64,000 nucleotides of DNA from JAWKTV01 sp041398905 (lineage in GTDB: Bacteria; Planctomycetota; Planctomycetia; Planctomycetales; Planctomycetaceae): positions 124,001-188,000 of the forward strand of contig JAWKTV010000006.1 of the NCBI GenBank assembly GCA_041398905.1, given 5' to 3'. The position numbers were made by a program, and so were the translations under genes. Positions 10,671-19,643 of the stretch are shown piece by piece; the stretch's first letter is position 1; each line of letters begins with the position of its first letter. The notes beneath the pieces were generated by a model. It was given only the letters and a program-made list of their open reading frames with translations. It was not told the origin of the DNA and searched no databases.

Positions 10671-10910
10671 CGAGCAATACTCCCGGTTGAAGGTTCACGC
10701 AATCGCCCGGCTCAGTCGCCGGGCCGGGGCGATTAATCAGCACCCCGACTTCGATCAGTATCGTCTCCGAGGCGGCACAGCTTATAGGCCGGGAGCAACC
10801 ATTCGCCGGTGATCACCCCGGCGGTGACGACTCTGCATCCCGGCCCTGTTCGCCATTCGCCCCGTCGTTTCAGATCGACCCGTTTTACAACCGACGTCCG
10901 CTCCGGCACA

Positions 10911-11909
10911 ATGGAGCCGATGCGTAACCATCGACTCCATCGCCGCATTCCGCTGATGTTGGGAAGCCTGCTTGCCTGTCCGCTGGTCGCGTTGTGCATG
11001 GTGACGGCGATGTTGTCGGCCGAAGGCGACGCCCCGTCGAGCGAGACGTCGACCGCCGCCACTGAGCCGGTCCCTGCACCGGAGGCAGCGTCCGCCGGCG
11101 AGTTGCTGGAGCCAGCAACGGGAGCGAGCGAAGTCGCCTCGGGCGATGCGGGCACTGGCGGATCGGATGCAACTGCGGAAACAGGGCCGCCGTCCGTCGT
11201 GATCGAGCGCGGCGAGCTGCCGCTGGACTTCGTGAGCGACCGCACCCAGTTGCTCGGCACGGCCGATATCGAGTCCTATTTCGGTTTGCTGGACCGAGCG
11301 ATCCGAGTCGACCAGCGGGCACTTGCGGTGGCCGCCGAAGAGTTTCGTCACCGCCGCTGGAAGGAATCGAAGTTCAAGGACTTCGCGCTGAATGAATTCC
11401 CGGTCTTCTTTGACCTGACCGAGAGCCCGCAGCGATGGCGTGGCAAGCCGATTTCGTTGTTCGGCCACATACGCCTGCACCGCGCTCGCGCATCGGAAAC
11501 GCCTACGGCATCGACCGATTCACGAAGCGTATCTCTACACGGGTGACTCGCAAAGTCACCCTGCGACGATCATCTTTGCCCAGAATCCCGACCAGATTCC
11601 GGTCGGCGAAGAAACGATCCGCGGCATTCAGGTGAGCAGGTTATTTCCTCAAGCTGTACAACTACCCGTCGCGCGTGGAGTCCGCTCTCGCCGATCATCC
11701 TTGCGAAGGAAATTCGGCAGATCGAGATTTCCAGCAGCCGGGTGGTCGACCACCACAGCTTGTGATCGTCGGCGGGCTCTGGTGCTGCTGCTCATCGGCT
11801 GGATTCTCTGGTCTCGCTCCCCGTCGCCGACCTGGCCGCCCGCGAAAAGGAGCGTCACCTGCTCGGCCGCGACGCCCCACCGGACTTCACGCAGCTCGAC
11901 GCCCCATAA
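10911..11909 (+). CDS. predicted membrane protein, unrecognised family, frame-broken
   Basis: The start at 10911 (MEPMRNHRLHRRIPLMLGSL) gives a signal or anchor segment, followed by an Ala/Glu/Ser-rich linker and a folded part (LPLDFVSDRTQLLGTADIES, RWRGKPISLFGHIRLHR). The frame then changes several times. The continuation is readable as EAYLYTGDSQSHPATIIFAQ, YFLKLYNYPSR, PIILAKEIRQIEISSSRVVD, a membrane helix (VLLLIGWILWS) and a tail RHLLGRDAPPDFTQLDAP ending at 11909. The order (signal, periplasmic domain, C-terminal helix, short cytoplasmic tail) is coherent, so this is one gene with sequence errors. I do not recognise the family. Confidence 0.5.
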
Positions 11910-12089
11910 CCGTCGCCCCGCCGCATGTTCGCGGGACTGATTGCTCTCAGTTCGCACAGCGACCTCCCGCTGGCGCGTCGGCCATGGCCGTGGCTGTTGC
12001 TGAGATCGGCATGAATGCCGTCGTCGAATCAGGGAAGACATCGGTACCTGCAGATGCAATAATCGCGAACTGAAACGCCAGAACATTTC

Positions 12090-13984
12090 ATGATCTCCGC
12101 TCTCGTGCTGGTCGCCAGTTTGCTTGCCGGCCTGTTGGCAAGTGGTTCCGCTGTGGCCATTGCTGAGGAAGGTGGCGATGACGCAGATGCCCCCGCCGCT
12201 CAATCGGGCGATGCCGAGTCTGAAGCGGAACTTCGGGCCGATGCGGAGAGGACATTCAAGAAGCAGGTCGAACCGTTCGTCAACAAGTACTGCATCAGTT
12301 GTCACGGCTCCCGACCCGAGGCGGGTATCAACCTGCAGTCGGCTCTGCGACTCCGGGGGCCACGTCTTCGTTTTGCCGTGGCAGAAGGCGGTCGCGAATG
12401 TCAGGTTGCACGACATGCCGCCCATGCCGGCAAGATCCCGACCGATGACGAGCGCGGTTCATCGAGTGGATCGGCAAGCTCAAGTACCTGGCCCGCGGGA
12501 TCCGGCCCCTTCGTGATCCGACGCCTGAGCAAGGCGGGTACGAACACGCTCCACGAAGGTGTACGGCGTGGACCCGTTGATCGCGGACGGCCTGCCCGAA
12601 GAGGTCGTTGGAGGGGCTATCTCAACTCGATCTCCCCACTGCAGTCGGAGCTGTTTCTCGACATCGCCAACAAGGTAATCGAACAAGTCGTGGCGGAGGG
12701 TCAGCCGGCCACCGACGTTCAAGCGTCTGCTCGGGAGTCTCCGTCCGACGAAAGCCAATACCGCGGGCGGCGGCGTTGCCCGATCCTGGCTCGTTATGCG
12801 TACCGTCGTCCGCCCACCGAGGCGAACTGGATAATCTGGCTGATGTCTTTGACCTTGGTCGCGAGCACAACTTGAGCTACCGGCTTCGCTGAGCCTGATG
12901 TGGAAGGCCATTCTGGGTCTCGCAGTTCTGTTCATCACCCCTGCTGCGGTCGACGGACAGGATGTCCGTCGTACAGCGGCATCGTGCCCCTTGACGATTA
13001 TCAACTGGCCTCCGTCTCTCGTACCTGCTGTGGTCGGCTCCGCCTGATGCCGAGCTGTCCGGACTGGCTGACAAGGGCGAACTCCGACGGCCCGAAGTGC
13101 TGCGTGCCGCAGCGGAGCGTCTGCGCGGCATCCTCGATCCCGCCTACCTGTTCGATGGCTTCGGCGCCCAATGGCTCGCTTGGATGAGCTGAAGCGTCAA
13201 ACGTTTGACCCGAACCTGTTCCCGCAAATGACCCCACGCGCACGCGTCGCGTGGTGGACGAAGCACGAATGTTCTTTGGAGCATCGTCCGCGAGAACCAC
13301 AGTGTGTTACGGTTTGTGGACAGCGACTACGTTCCTGAATGAACCGCTCGCCGCGCCCTACGGACTGGAGCGGTCCGTTGCAGGCCCGACGATGCGACGG
13401 GTTCAGCTCGGTAGCAACCGCGGGGGTATTCTGGGCATGCCAGCTGGCGACGACGTCGTTTCCAAATCGAACGAGTCCCGTGCGGCGTGGCGTCTGGGTG
13501 CTGGAACAGGTGCTGGGCGAACGTGTGCCTCCCCCGCCGAACGTCCCCGAACTCAAAGTGCAGGAGAAAGGCCGGGGAAGGCCTGACGTTGCGTCAACTG
13601 ACCGGCTGCACCAGTCGGTCGACGTGTGCCAACTGTCACAAGGTGCTCGATCCGATCAGGTTTGGCTTGGAGAACTTCGACGCCATTGGCCGCTGGCGAG
13701 ATCGACGCAGTGGGCGTCGCGATCGACTCGGCGGGGGTGCTTCCCAGCGGTGAGAGCTTTGAACCGCCGAACTGAAACGTTTGCTGGCCGAGCGAAAGGC
13801 CGACCTGGCTCGTAATCTGACCGAACGATTGATGGCCTACTCCCTCGGGCGGCAACTGGAAGGCTACGACGAAATCGTGATCGACCAACTGCTGACCAAG
13901 CTCGCCCAGGATGACTATCGCATGCGGACGATGATCGTTGAAGTCATCACCAGTTACCTGTTCACGCACCGCCACGTTCAGTGA
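12090..13984 (+). CDS. planctomycetal cytochrome-like protein (DUF1587/DUF1592/DUF1588/DUF1585 architecture), frame-broken
   Basis: It begins with a signal peptide (MISALVLVASLLAGLLASGS) and a haem-type motif KYCISCHGSRPEAGINL. Then, across frames, come the family words FVIRRLSKAE..NTL, GYLNSISPLQSELF, LARYAYRRPPTEAE, VPLDDYQLAS, YLFDGFGAQWL, SVAGPTMRRVQL, TSFPNRTSPVRRGVWVLEQ and TCANCHKVLDPI.FGLENFDA. The clean C-terminus is LTERLMAYSLGRQLEGYDEI (DUF1585). Length and order fit the usual secreted 600-800-residue planctomycetal proteins paired with a DUF1552 partner, which follows here. At least eight indels are needed. The molecular role of the family is unknown; the CxxCH motifs suggest c-type haem binding and electron transfer. 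Confidence 0.7.
12951..12975. repeat. palindromic mini-repeat, copy 2, inside a coding region
   Basis: CGACGGACA, a 3-base loop and TGTCCGTCG form a perfect 9-base stem, followed by TACA. It sits within the DUF1592-type gene between the conserved words FLFIT and VPLDDYQL and appears to add about ten codons. Confidence 0.5.
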
Positions 13985-13994
13985 CCTCCTGCCG

Positions 13995-14015
13995 CGGACT
14001 GAAGTCCGTCGTACA
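13995..14015. repeat. palindromic mini-repeat, copy 3
   Basis: CGGACT, a 2-base loop and AGTCCG, followed by TCGTACA. It shares the 12-base word GTCCGTCGTACA with copy 2 and lies between the DUF1592-type gene and the DUF1552 gene, just ahead of the latter's start. Confidence 0.5.
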
Positions 14016-14020
14016 ATAGG

Positions 14021-15385
14021 ATGAATCCCATGAATAGCCATTCGCCGATCACTCGCCGCACTTTGTTGAAAGGAGTGGGCGTTTCCCTCGCTCCGCTGCT
14101 CGAAATCCGTGGGGAGGACCGCTGGAGTCACTCCCGCCAAGCCGCCGGTGCGGCTCGGGTTCATGTACATGCCGCACGGCGTCATTATGGACCAGTTCTG
14201 GCCGGAGAGAGAAGCGTTTCACACGTCGCCACCACCGGCGATCGGTCACTCCGCCCAATCCTGGACCAGTGCCTGATGATAAAGGGCATTTCCGGCGTGC
14301 CGATCACGCCTTTCGGCGGTGCACCACGCGCTCGAGCTCTCGACCTGGCTCACAGCCACCCTTCCGGACGCGGATAGCAGCCCGCATCAATATCGCGATC
14401 TCGGCTGACCAGATCATGGCCAACTCGGTGGGGGCTCACACGCTGCTCCCCTCGCTCGAACTGGCGACGATGCCGCAGACGTGGAAGGAGAACCAGGCCG
14501 GCCTGCACGGGCGTACTACTCGCATTGCAGCTATCGCTCGCCCACGCGGCCCGTCCCTGCCGAAATCGATCCCCGGAATGTGCTGAACAGGCTGTTCGGC
14601 AAGCAGGGCGAGGCCGGTCAGTGACCAGTGCCAATCCGCTCGACCGACAGATGCTGGACCGGGTGCTCGGCGGAGCCGTGATTTCCGCCGCACGCTGGCG
14701 AGGGTGACCAGCAGAAGCTCGACGAATACCTCGACAGCGTCCGCTCGGTGGAACGACGAATCGCCGCCATCGAAACGCGTCAACAGGAGGCCGCCCTGGA
14801 GAAGGCAGGCGTCCGCACGTCCAAACGCAACGACACCGACTCGCCTCCCATCGAGTCAAAATCCCCGAGGGGGACAAGCGCAGCAGTACATGCAGGTGAT
14901 GTGCGACCTGAACGTGTTAGCCTTTCAGACCGACACCACTCGCGTCAGCACCTACATCGGCTCGACCCCCAACGGGGTCTCTTACCCCGAGCTGGGCTTC
15001 ACGGACAAGCACCACTCGCAGACGCACCACGAGAACCGGGAAGAAATGGTCAGCAAAGTGGCAGCCATCACAAAGTTCAACATCGACCAGTTCGCCTACA
15101 TGGTCAACAAGATGGCCAACCTCCACGAAGGGGACGGCACGCTGCTCGACAACTTTGCATCATGATGTGGGGCTCCGGCCTGGAAGACGGCAACAAACAC
15201 ACCCGGGAGAACCTCCCGTTCATCATCGCCGGCAAAGGGGGCGGATCCTCAACACGGGCGCTTCCTGCCCGACGTGAAGGGAATCAGGGTGACTTGCTGA
15301 CCACTTTGTTGACCTGCAGGGATTCCGCTGGACGCCCGATTGGCATCGCGACGAAACAGATCCTCAGATCATTGCCAACTCCTGA
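14021..15385 (+). CDS. DUF1552 secreted protein, frame-broken
   Basis: The start at 14021 or 14030 gives a Tat-like leader (SPITRRTLLKGVGVSLA). The family words then appear in alternating frames: CLMIKGISGVPITPFGGAP, INIAISADQIMANSVG, LLPSLELATMPQTWKENQAG, ANPLDRQMLDRVLGGA, YLDSVRSVERRIAAIE, MQVMCDLNVLAFQTDTTRVS, SYPELGFTDKHHSQTHHENR and MMWGSGLEDGNKHTRENLPF. The end is PIGIATKQI..IAN at 15385. DUF1552 proteins are exported and nearly always follow a DUF1592-type protein, as here, 36 bases downstream. They are probably exported via Tat, and the pair likely forms one functional unit of unknown chemistry. Confidence 0.75.
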
Positions 15386-15442
15386 ACGACCGGCCCAGCC
15401 GCATTCGACACCGATCAAGTTCCCCTGAATCTCAGCCGCGCC

Positions 15443-15460
15443 CGGACTTCCAGTCCGTAG
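15443..15460. repeat. palindromic mini-repeat, copy 4
   Basis: CGGACT, loop TCC, AGTCCG, then TAGAA. It is the same stem as copy 3 with a different loop, placed 57 bases after the DUF1552 stop. Confidence 0.45.
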
Positions 15461-15650
15461 AAAACGCGACGGACCGCGTGGACTTCGCACTGTCGGTGTG
15501 ACAAGTTCCAGGCCATCGCGCACCCGACTCGTCACCCGTGGCGGTGCCAGCACGAATGGGGCGGGGCGAGAGGGACCGCATGCGCGGCGATGGCGGTCGG
15601 GACCGAGGCCTTCAGTCGCGACCACGATCTGCTCGATGTCCGGCAACAAT

Positions 15651-16520
15651 TCACGCCACGACCGCTTTGTCCTGTGCACCGCGGCGCTCTGTTGAGCCGC
15701 TCGACCGTCGCCCCGATACCACAGTGCTCGCGCGCTTGGAATCACCGGAGGCTTCGGCTTTCTTGTGAACGATATTGGCATACGAAATGACCTTCTCCCA
15801 GGCATTGTGCGCCGCCGCGATCTGCATCGATCGGTCGAACATCTGGGTTGAGAAGTCATCCGGCGGGGGGCAAAGTTTCAGAGCCTGGAAGACTGTCCAT
15901 GTCGCGGCCACTTCGACCGATGAAGATATCCGGAGGTTCGCATCCTGCCTTGTGGACTTGCGGAGCTTCTTGCCGCCCGGCGGATCGAGCCGTCGCGCGC
16001 GGTACTCTGCAAGTGAGCCTCGTCACTCGCGATCTTGCCCTGCCCACGCATGCACCACTTGGTAGCCATTCTCGACGACGGCAAAGTAATCCTGGAGCAC
16101 CGCCGCGCGAGCCAGAATCTTCGTGGGAAGCGGATCGGGAAGCTTGGGCTCGGGATAGAGACCCTCATACACGGCGAACAAGGCCGGCTCGCCGAATTCC
16201 CCTTTCTTGGCGATGTACAGAATCCGAACGAGCGCGTAGTCGCGCGGACCAGTCGCCACACAGTACCAGTCCCCTTCCGCAATCTTGCGCGCTTCGGACG
16301 CGGTGGTGGTGGCGGAAGCTCTTTCGCTCCGCCTTGAGCAGCTTCAACAGCTTGTTGAGTTCCTTGGTAAGCTGTTGCGCTCCCCCCGACTCCTTCCAGA
16401 GCTGTTTGAGGGCGGAGTCCTGCTTCAGCGTTTCAACAACTCCGACCCTTCCGCTGACCTGCTTCTGCACTTTCGCCTTAGTGATGCGGAGGGCGTGTCG
16501 GAATTTCCCGGCCCGAGCGT
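15651..16520 (-). CDS. unrecognised protein, frame-broken
   Basis: Three leftward frames can be joined into one plausible product. The first is a helical N-terminal part (KQDSALKQLWKESGGAQQL, then TKELNKLLKLLKAERKSF). The second is a folded core, GDWYCVATGPRDYALVRILY, then AKKGEFGEPALFAVYEGL and ILARAAVLQDYFAVVENGYQ. The third is LRISSSVEVAATWTVFQALK with PPPDDFSTQMFDRSMQIAAA and HNAWEKVISYANIVHKKAE. The codon pattern and lack of low complexity argue for real coding. I do not recognise the family and no catalytic motif is evident. Both ends are uncertain: the 5' part may reach further right and the 3' part may run left to about 15430. Confidence 0.4.
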
Positions 16521-17336
16521 GAATTCTTGCTCAGGCAGGCCCCTGCACGGCCCGGACTCTCCCAGGGCGGTCCTCCCGATGCACCAGTCCGCCGCCGGCC
16601 AGTTCCACCAGCGTGTAGCCCTTGACGTGCCAGGCGCGATGTTGCCGGTTCCTGCCCCCAGCCTCCTTCCGTCGTGGAACACTTGCTCGATCGCCGGCTC
16701 GATGATCTCCCGCCTCCACGTCGAGCAGAGAAACTGCGGCCGTGCTCTCCTTCCGACACTCTCTGCTTCCTCAGCCCCAACCGTGACGATGGGCGGCGAT
16801 TCAGCCGTACGTCCGTGGGTGCACCGGCGGGGTCGTGGCGTCCTTGCCCCGAGGCGTCCCGAGCGAACCCCCCTTTGCCGTGGGCCGGGTTGTGAGACCA
16901 GGTCCCCTTGTTTGGTCAGCGGCAACGCTTCGTGGACGTACAGCGTATCGGCCGGTCCCCCCAGCCGATGCCGCACCGCCACGTCACCCACCGTGTCCGT
17001 AGCAGAACGCCCCCCGGCGTGGGGTCGTGGTGGATCCCCCTGCGTTTGGTGGAGTCACAGCCCCCTCGGCTTCAGCACCTTCAGCAGCCGACACCACCGC
17101 CCTGTCCCCCCGCTGTTGAAAGTCCGCTGAAAGACCCCCCACGCCGCGACGACCAACAGCACGCCCCAGAGGAGCCCCCGCCCGTGCGGCCCGTTCTGGT
17201 TCCAATCCTGCGGAGCGTGGTGGATGCCATCCGTGGCTCTCCGCGGTGCTGACGTCTGAAACATCGTCTGTTGAGACTTCTTCCCAATCGCCGGCAACGG
17301 ACGCCAGGCTTTTTGCACTGCTTGCCGCCCCTCCAC
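16521..17336 (-). other. unresolved stretch, probably leftward coding with many frame breaks
   Basis: Fragments in all three leftward frames look protein-like, for example WHVKGYTLVELAGGGLVHRE near 16650, RLGGPADTLYVHEALPLTKQ near 16960, and a membrane-helix segment GLLWGVLLVVAAWGVFQRTF near 17150. They cannot be joined with confidence or assigned to a family. No RNA gene or mobile element is visible. Confidence 0.3.
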
Positions 17337-17910
17337 TCAACGGAAAGTTTGCATCCGGATGCCCCTGCGACGCAGCAACAACCGCTGCCGCTGCGTACGC
17401 CTCACGCATCGATCTTCGTCCGACGGTTCAAACTTCATGATCCTCCCGTAACGACGGAAGTCACTCCGCTGGATTCGGCTCCATGCTGCAGGCATCGTCA
17501 CTATCAAATGGTCCAGCCCCCCATGCGCCCATGATCGCATCTCCAGATTGTTGTGACGGCAAGCATCTTCGACCTCGGCCACCCGTACTGAACGTTGGGC
17601 GACGACATCCTATTCACCGCACCCCCATTCTGCACACGAACTGGACGTCGTTGAAGATAGCCCCTGAGCCAACGGTGGCGTTGTCGCAGCCAGTGAGGAT
17701 TTCCCGAATGCCGCGAGCCTCGCAGGTCGCCGCGATCCGCCGCAAGGCCCCATCGCCCCCCGTACCCAGCGTGGTAACCCGGCCCCCGCCCCGTCGGCAG
17801 AGCTGACGACAGGAACTGCGAAACTCCAGCGGCGAAACGCAACACGCTACACTGTTTCGACGGTTTCCTGCGTTCTTCAAAGAAAACCACAGAACCTGCT
17901 CCGCCACCAT
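17337..17910 (-). other. unresolved leftward coding, unrecognised
   Basis: Two frames overlap. One gives RIAATCEARGIREILTGCDN then VGSGAIFNDVQFVCRMG, ending at 17614. The other gives HGGLDHLIVTMPAAWSRIQ then SDFRRYGRIMKFEPSDED, ending at 17337. Joined they would make a protein of about 180 residues with several cysteines. The right end is close to the rightward dabB start, so promoters for both may lie at 17910-17982. No family recognised. Confidence 0.25.
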
Positions 17911-17982
17911 TGACGATATTATGTCGCGTATTATTCTTCGCGACCATCAGTCGCGTCACAACATTCACATTCAATATCCCTG

Positions 17983-19590
17983 ATGAACTGGCTTCACGAG
18001 TCTCGCCGCCGCACCGCGGTTCTCATGCTGATGCTTGGCCTGACCCCGATTCTCGGATCGGGAGCGACAGCACGCCGTGCCGGCCGACTGACCGCGATCC
18101 TGGTCGGGGCCTCGTTGATCGCAGCGGTACTGGCGGCTGTCCAGGTGGCGATGGCCGGTCCCATCGACGGCACTTTCCTCGCCTGGGGAGGGGCCAGTTC
18201 CCTTCCGCCTCGGCATCCCATCGATTCGCTCGCCGTCATCATGCTGGTGCTCGTCAGCTTCATCGGACTGATGATCTCCCGGTATTCGATGAACTACCTG
18301 CGGGGCGATCCTCATCAGGTGCGGTTTTTTCGCTGGATGTCCTTCACGCTGGGGGGGACATTGATCCTGGTCATGTCGTGCAATCTGGTGATGCTCACGA
18401 TCGCTTGGATGCTGACCAGCCTCGGGCTGCACCAGTTGCTGACTCACTATCCGGACAGGACGTGGGCTTTATGGGCGGCCCGGAAGAAGTTCCTGATCAG
18501 CCGTCTGGGTGACGCGATGCTGATCGGGGCGGTGGTTCTGGCTTACCGCATCTTCGGGACGACTGAGTACTCGATCATCTTCGCGGCCGCGGACGCGATT
18601 CGGGCAGGGGAGGTCGCTGCGGGCTGGGGGACCGAGTTGATTGGTGGCCTGCTGGTACTCGGCGCCATGACCAAGTCCGCTCAGTTCCCGTTCCACAGTT
18701 GGCTGCCGGACACGATGGAAACACCGACGCCGGTGTCCGCCCTGATGCATGCCGGGGTCATCAACGCGGGCGGCTTTCTCGTGATCCGGCTGAGCCCGCT
18801 GGTGTCGCTGTCTCCTCTGGCCCTGAATCTGCTGGCTCTGGTGGGGGCATTGACGGCACTGCTCGGCGCCGTCGTGATGCTGACGCAGACCAGTATCAAG
18901 CGTTCGCTGGCCTATTCCACCATCGCACAGATGGGATTCATGATGCTGCAGTGCGGACTGGGGGCGTTCACGGCCGCCCTGCTGCACATCGTGAGCCATT
19001 CGGTCTACAAGGCTTACTGCTTCCTCCGCTCCGGTAGTGTGCTGGAGAACGCCGCCGGCAGGGTGCCGGCTGTCGCAACCCAATCCGCCGCGCGCAGTGT
19101 TCGTGTCTGGCAGTTCGCCGCAGCGATCGCCGCAGCGTCTCTGATCGCCTTCGGAGCGTTTCTCGCCTTTGGGATCGACGTCGCAACCAAACCGGGCGGC
19201 GTGGTGCTGGGCCTGGTTCTGATTCTGGCGCTGACACAACACATCTGGCGAGGTGTCTGCTCAGGCAACGGAACGCTGTCACTCCAATCGCTGGTTCAGG
19301 CGGCCTTGATTGCCATCGCCTACAGCGCCGCGTACCGGGTGACGGATTCATTGCTGGCGAGTTCGACGTCTTACCGCGTCGTCGCCGCTTCGCGCCTCGA
19401 TATCGCGATCATGCTTGTGGTATCGCTGGGATTCCTCGGAGTGTTCCTGTGTCAGATGTTAGCGGGAACCCTGTCGCAGCACCGCTGGGCTCGGGCGCTT
19501 TACATCCATGCGATTAACGGCTTCTACATCGACATCCCGGCAAGGCGGCTGACCGCCTGGTTCTACGGGCAAGGAGCGCCGGTGCAGTAG
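17983..19590 (+). CDS. dabB: DabB-like proton-conducting membrane subunit of a DAB inorganic-carbon transporter
   Basis: The product has 535 residues, almost entirely membrane helices. It belongs to the NuoL/Mrp-antiporter superfamily, with PFHSWLPDTMETPTPVSALM near residue 230 followed by HAGVINAGGFLVIRLSPL. The spacing to the next gene (dabA, 53 bases) and the shared operon identify it as DabB rather than a complex I subunit; no other nuo genes are nearby. Known DabAB complexes couple proton or sodium flow through DabB to one-way hydration of CO2 in DabA, accumulating bicarbonate in the cytoplasm. The start has no strong ribosome-binding site; upstream in-frame alternatives were not evident. 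The gene is intact, unlike everything immediately to its left. Confidence 0.85.
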   Translation: MNWLHESRRRTAVLMLMLGLTPILGSGATARRAGRLTAILVGASLIAAVLAAVQVAMAGPIDGTFLAWGGASSLPPRHPIDSLAVIMLVLVSFIGLMISRYSMNYLRGDPHQVRFFRWMSFTLGGTLILVMSCNLVMLTIAWMLTSLGLHQLLTHYPDRTWALWAARKKFLISRLGDAMLIGAVVLAYRIFGTTEYSIIFAAADAIRAGEVAAGWGTELIGGLLVLGAMTKSAQFPFHSWLPDTMETPTPVSALMHAGVINAGGFLVIRLSPLVSLSPLALNLLALVGALTALLGAVVMLTQTSIKRSLAYSTIAQMGFMMLQCGLGAFTAALLHIVSHSVYKAYCFLRSGSVLENAAGRVPAVATQSAARSVRVWQFAAAIAAASLIAFGAFLAFGIDVATKPGGVVLGLVLILALTQHIWRGVCSGNGTLSLQSLVQAALIAIAYSAAYRVTDSLLASSTSYRVVAASRLDIAIMLVVSLGFLGVFLCQMLAGTLSQHRWARALYIHAINGFYIDIPARRLTAWFYGQGAPVQ

Positions 19591-19643
19591 CCGCTCCGCG
19601 ATCCAGACATCAGCTCCCTTCGAGAATCAGAAAGCACCTGAAC

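Noticed and set aside
9264..10736. A 490-codon plus-strand open frame over the esterase gene
   Set aside because: Arg/His-rich translation with no motif; the opposite strand has a signal peptide and an intact hydrolase active site.
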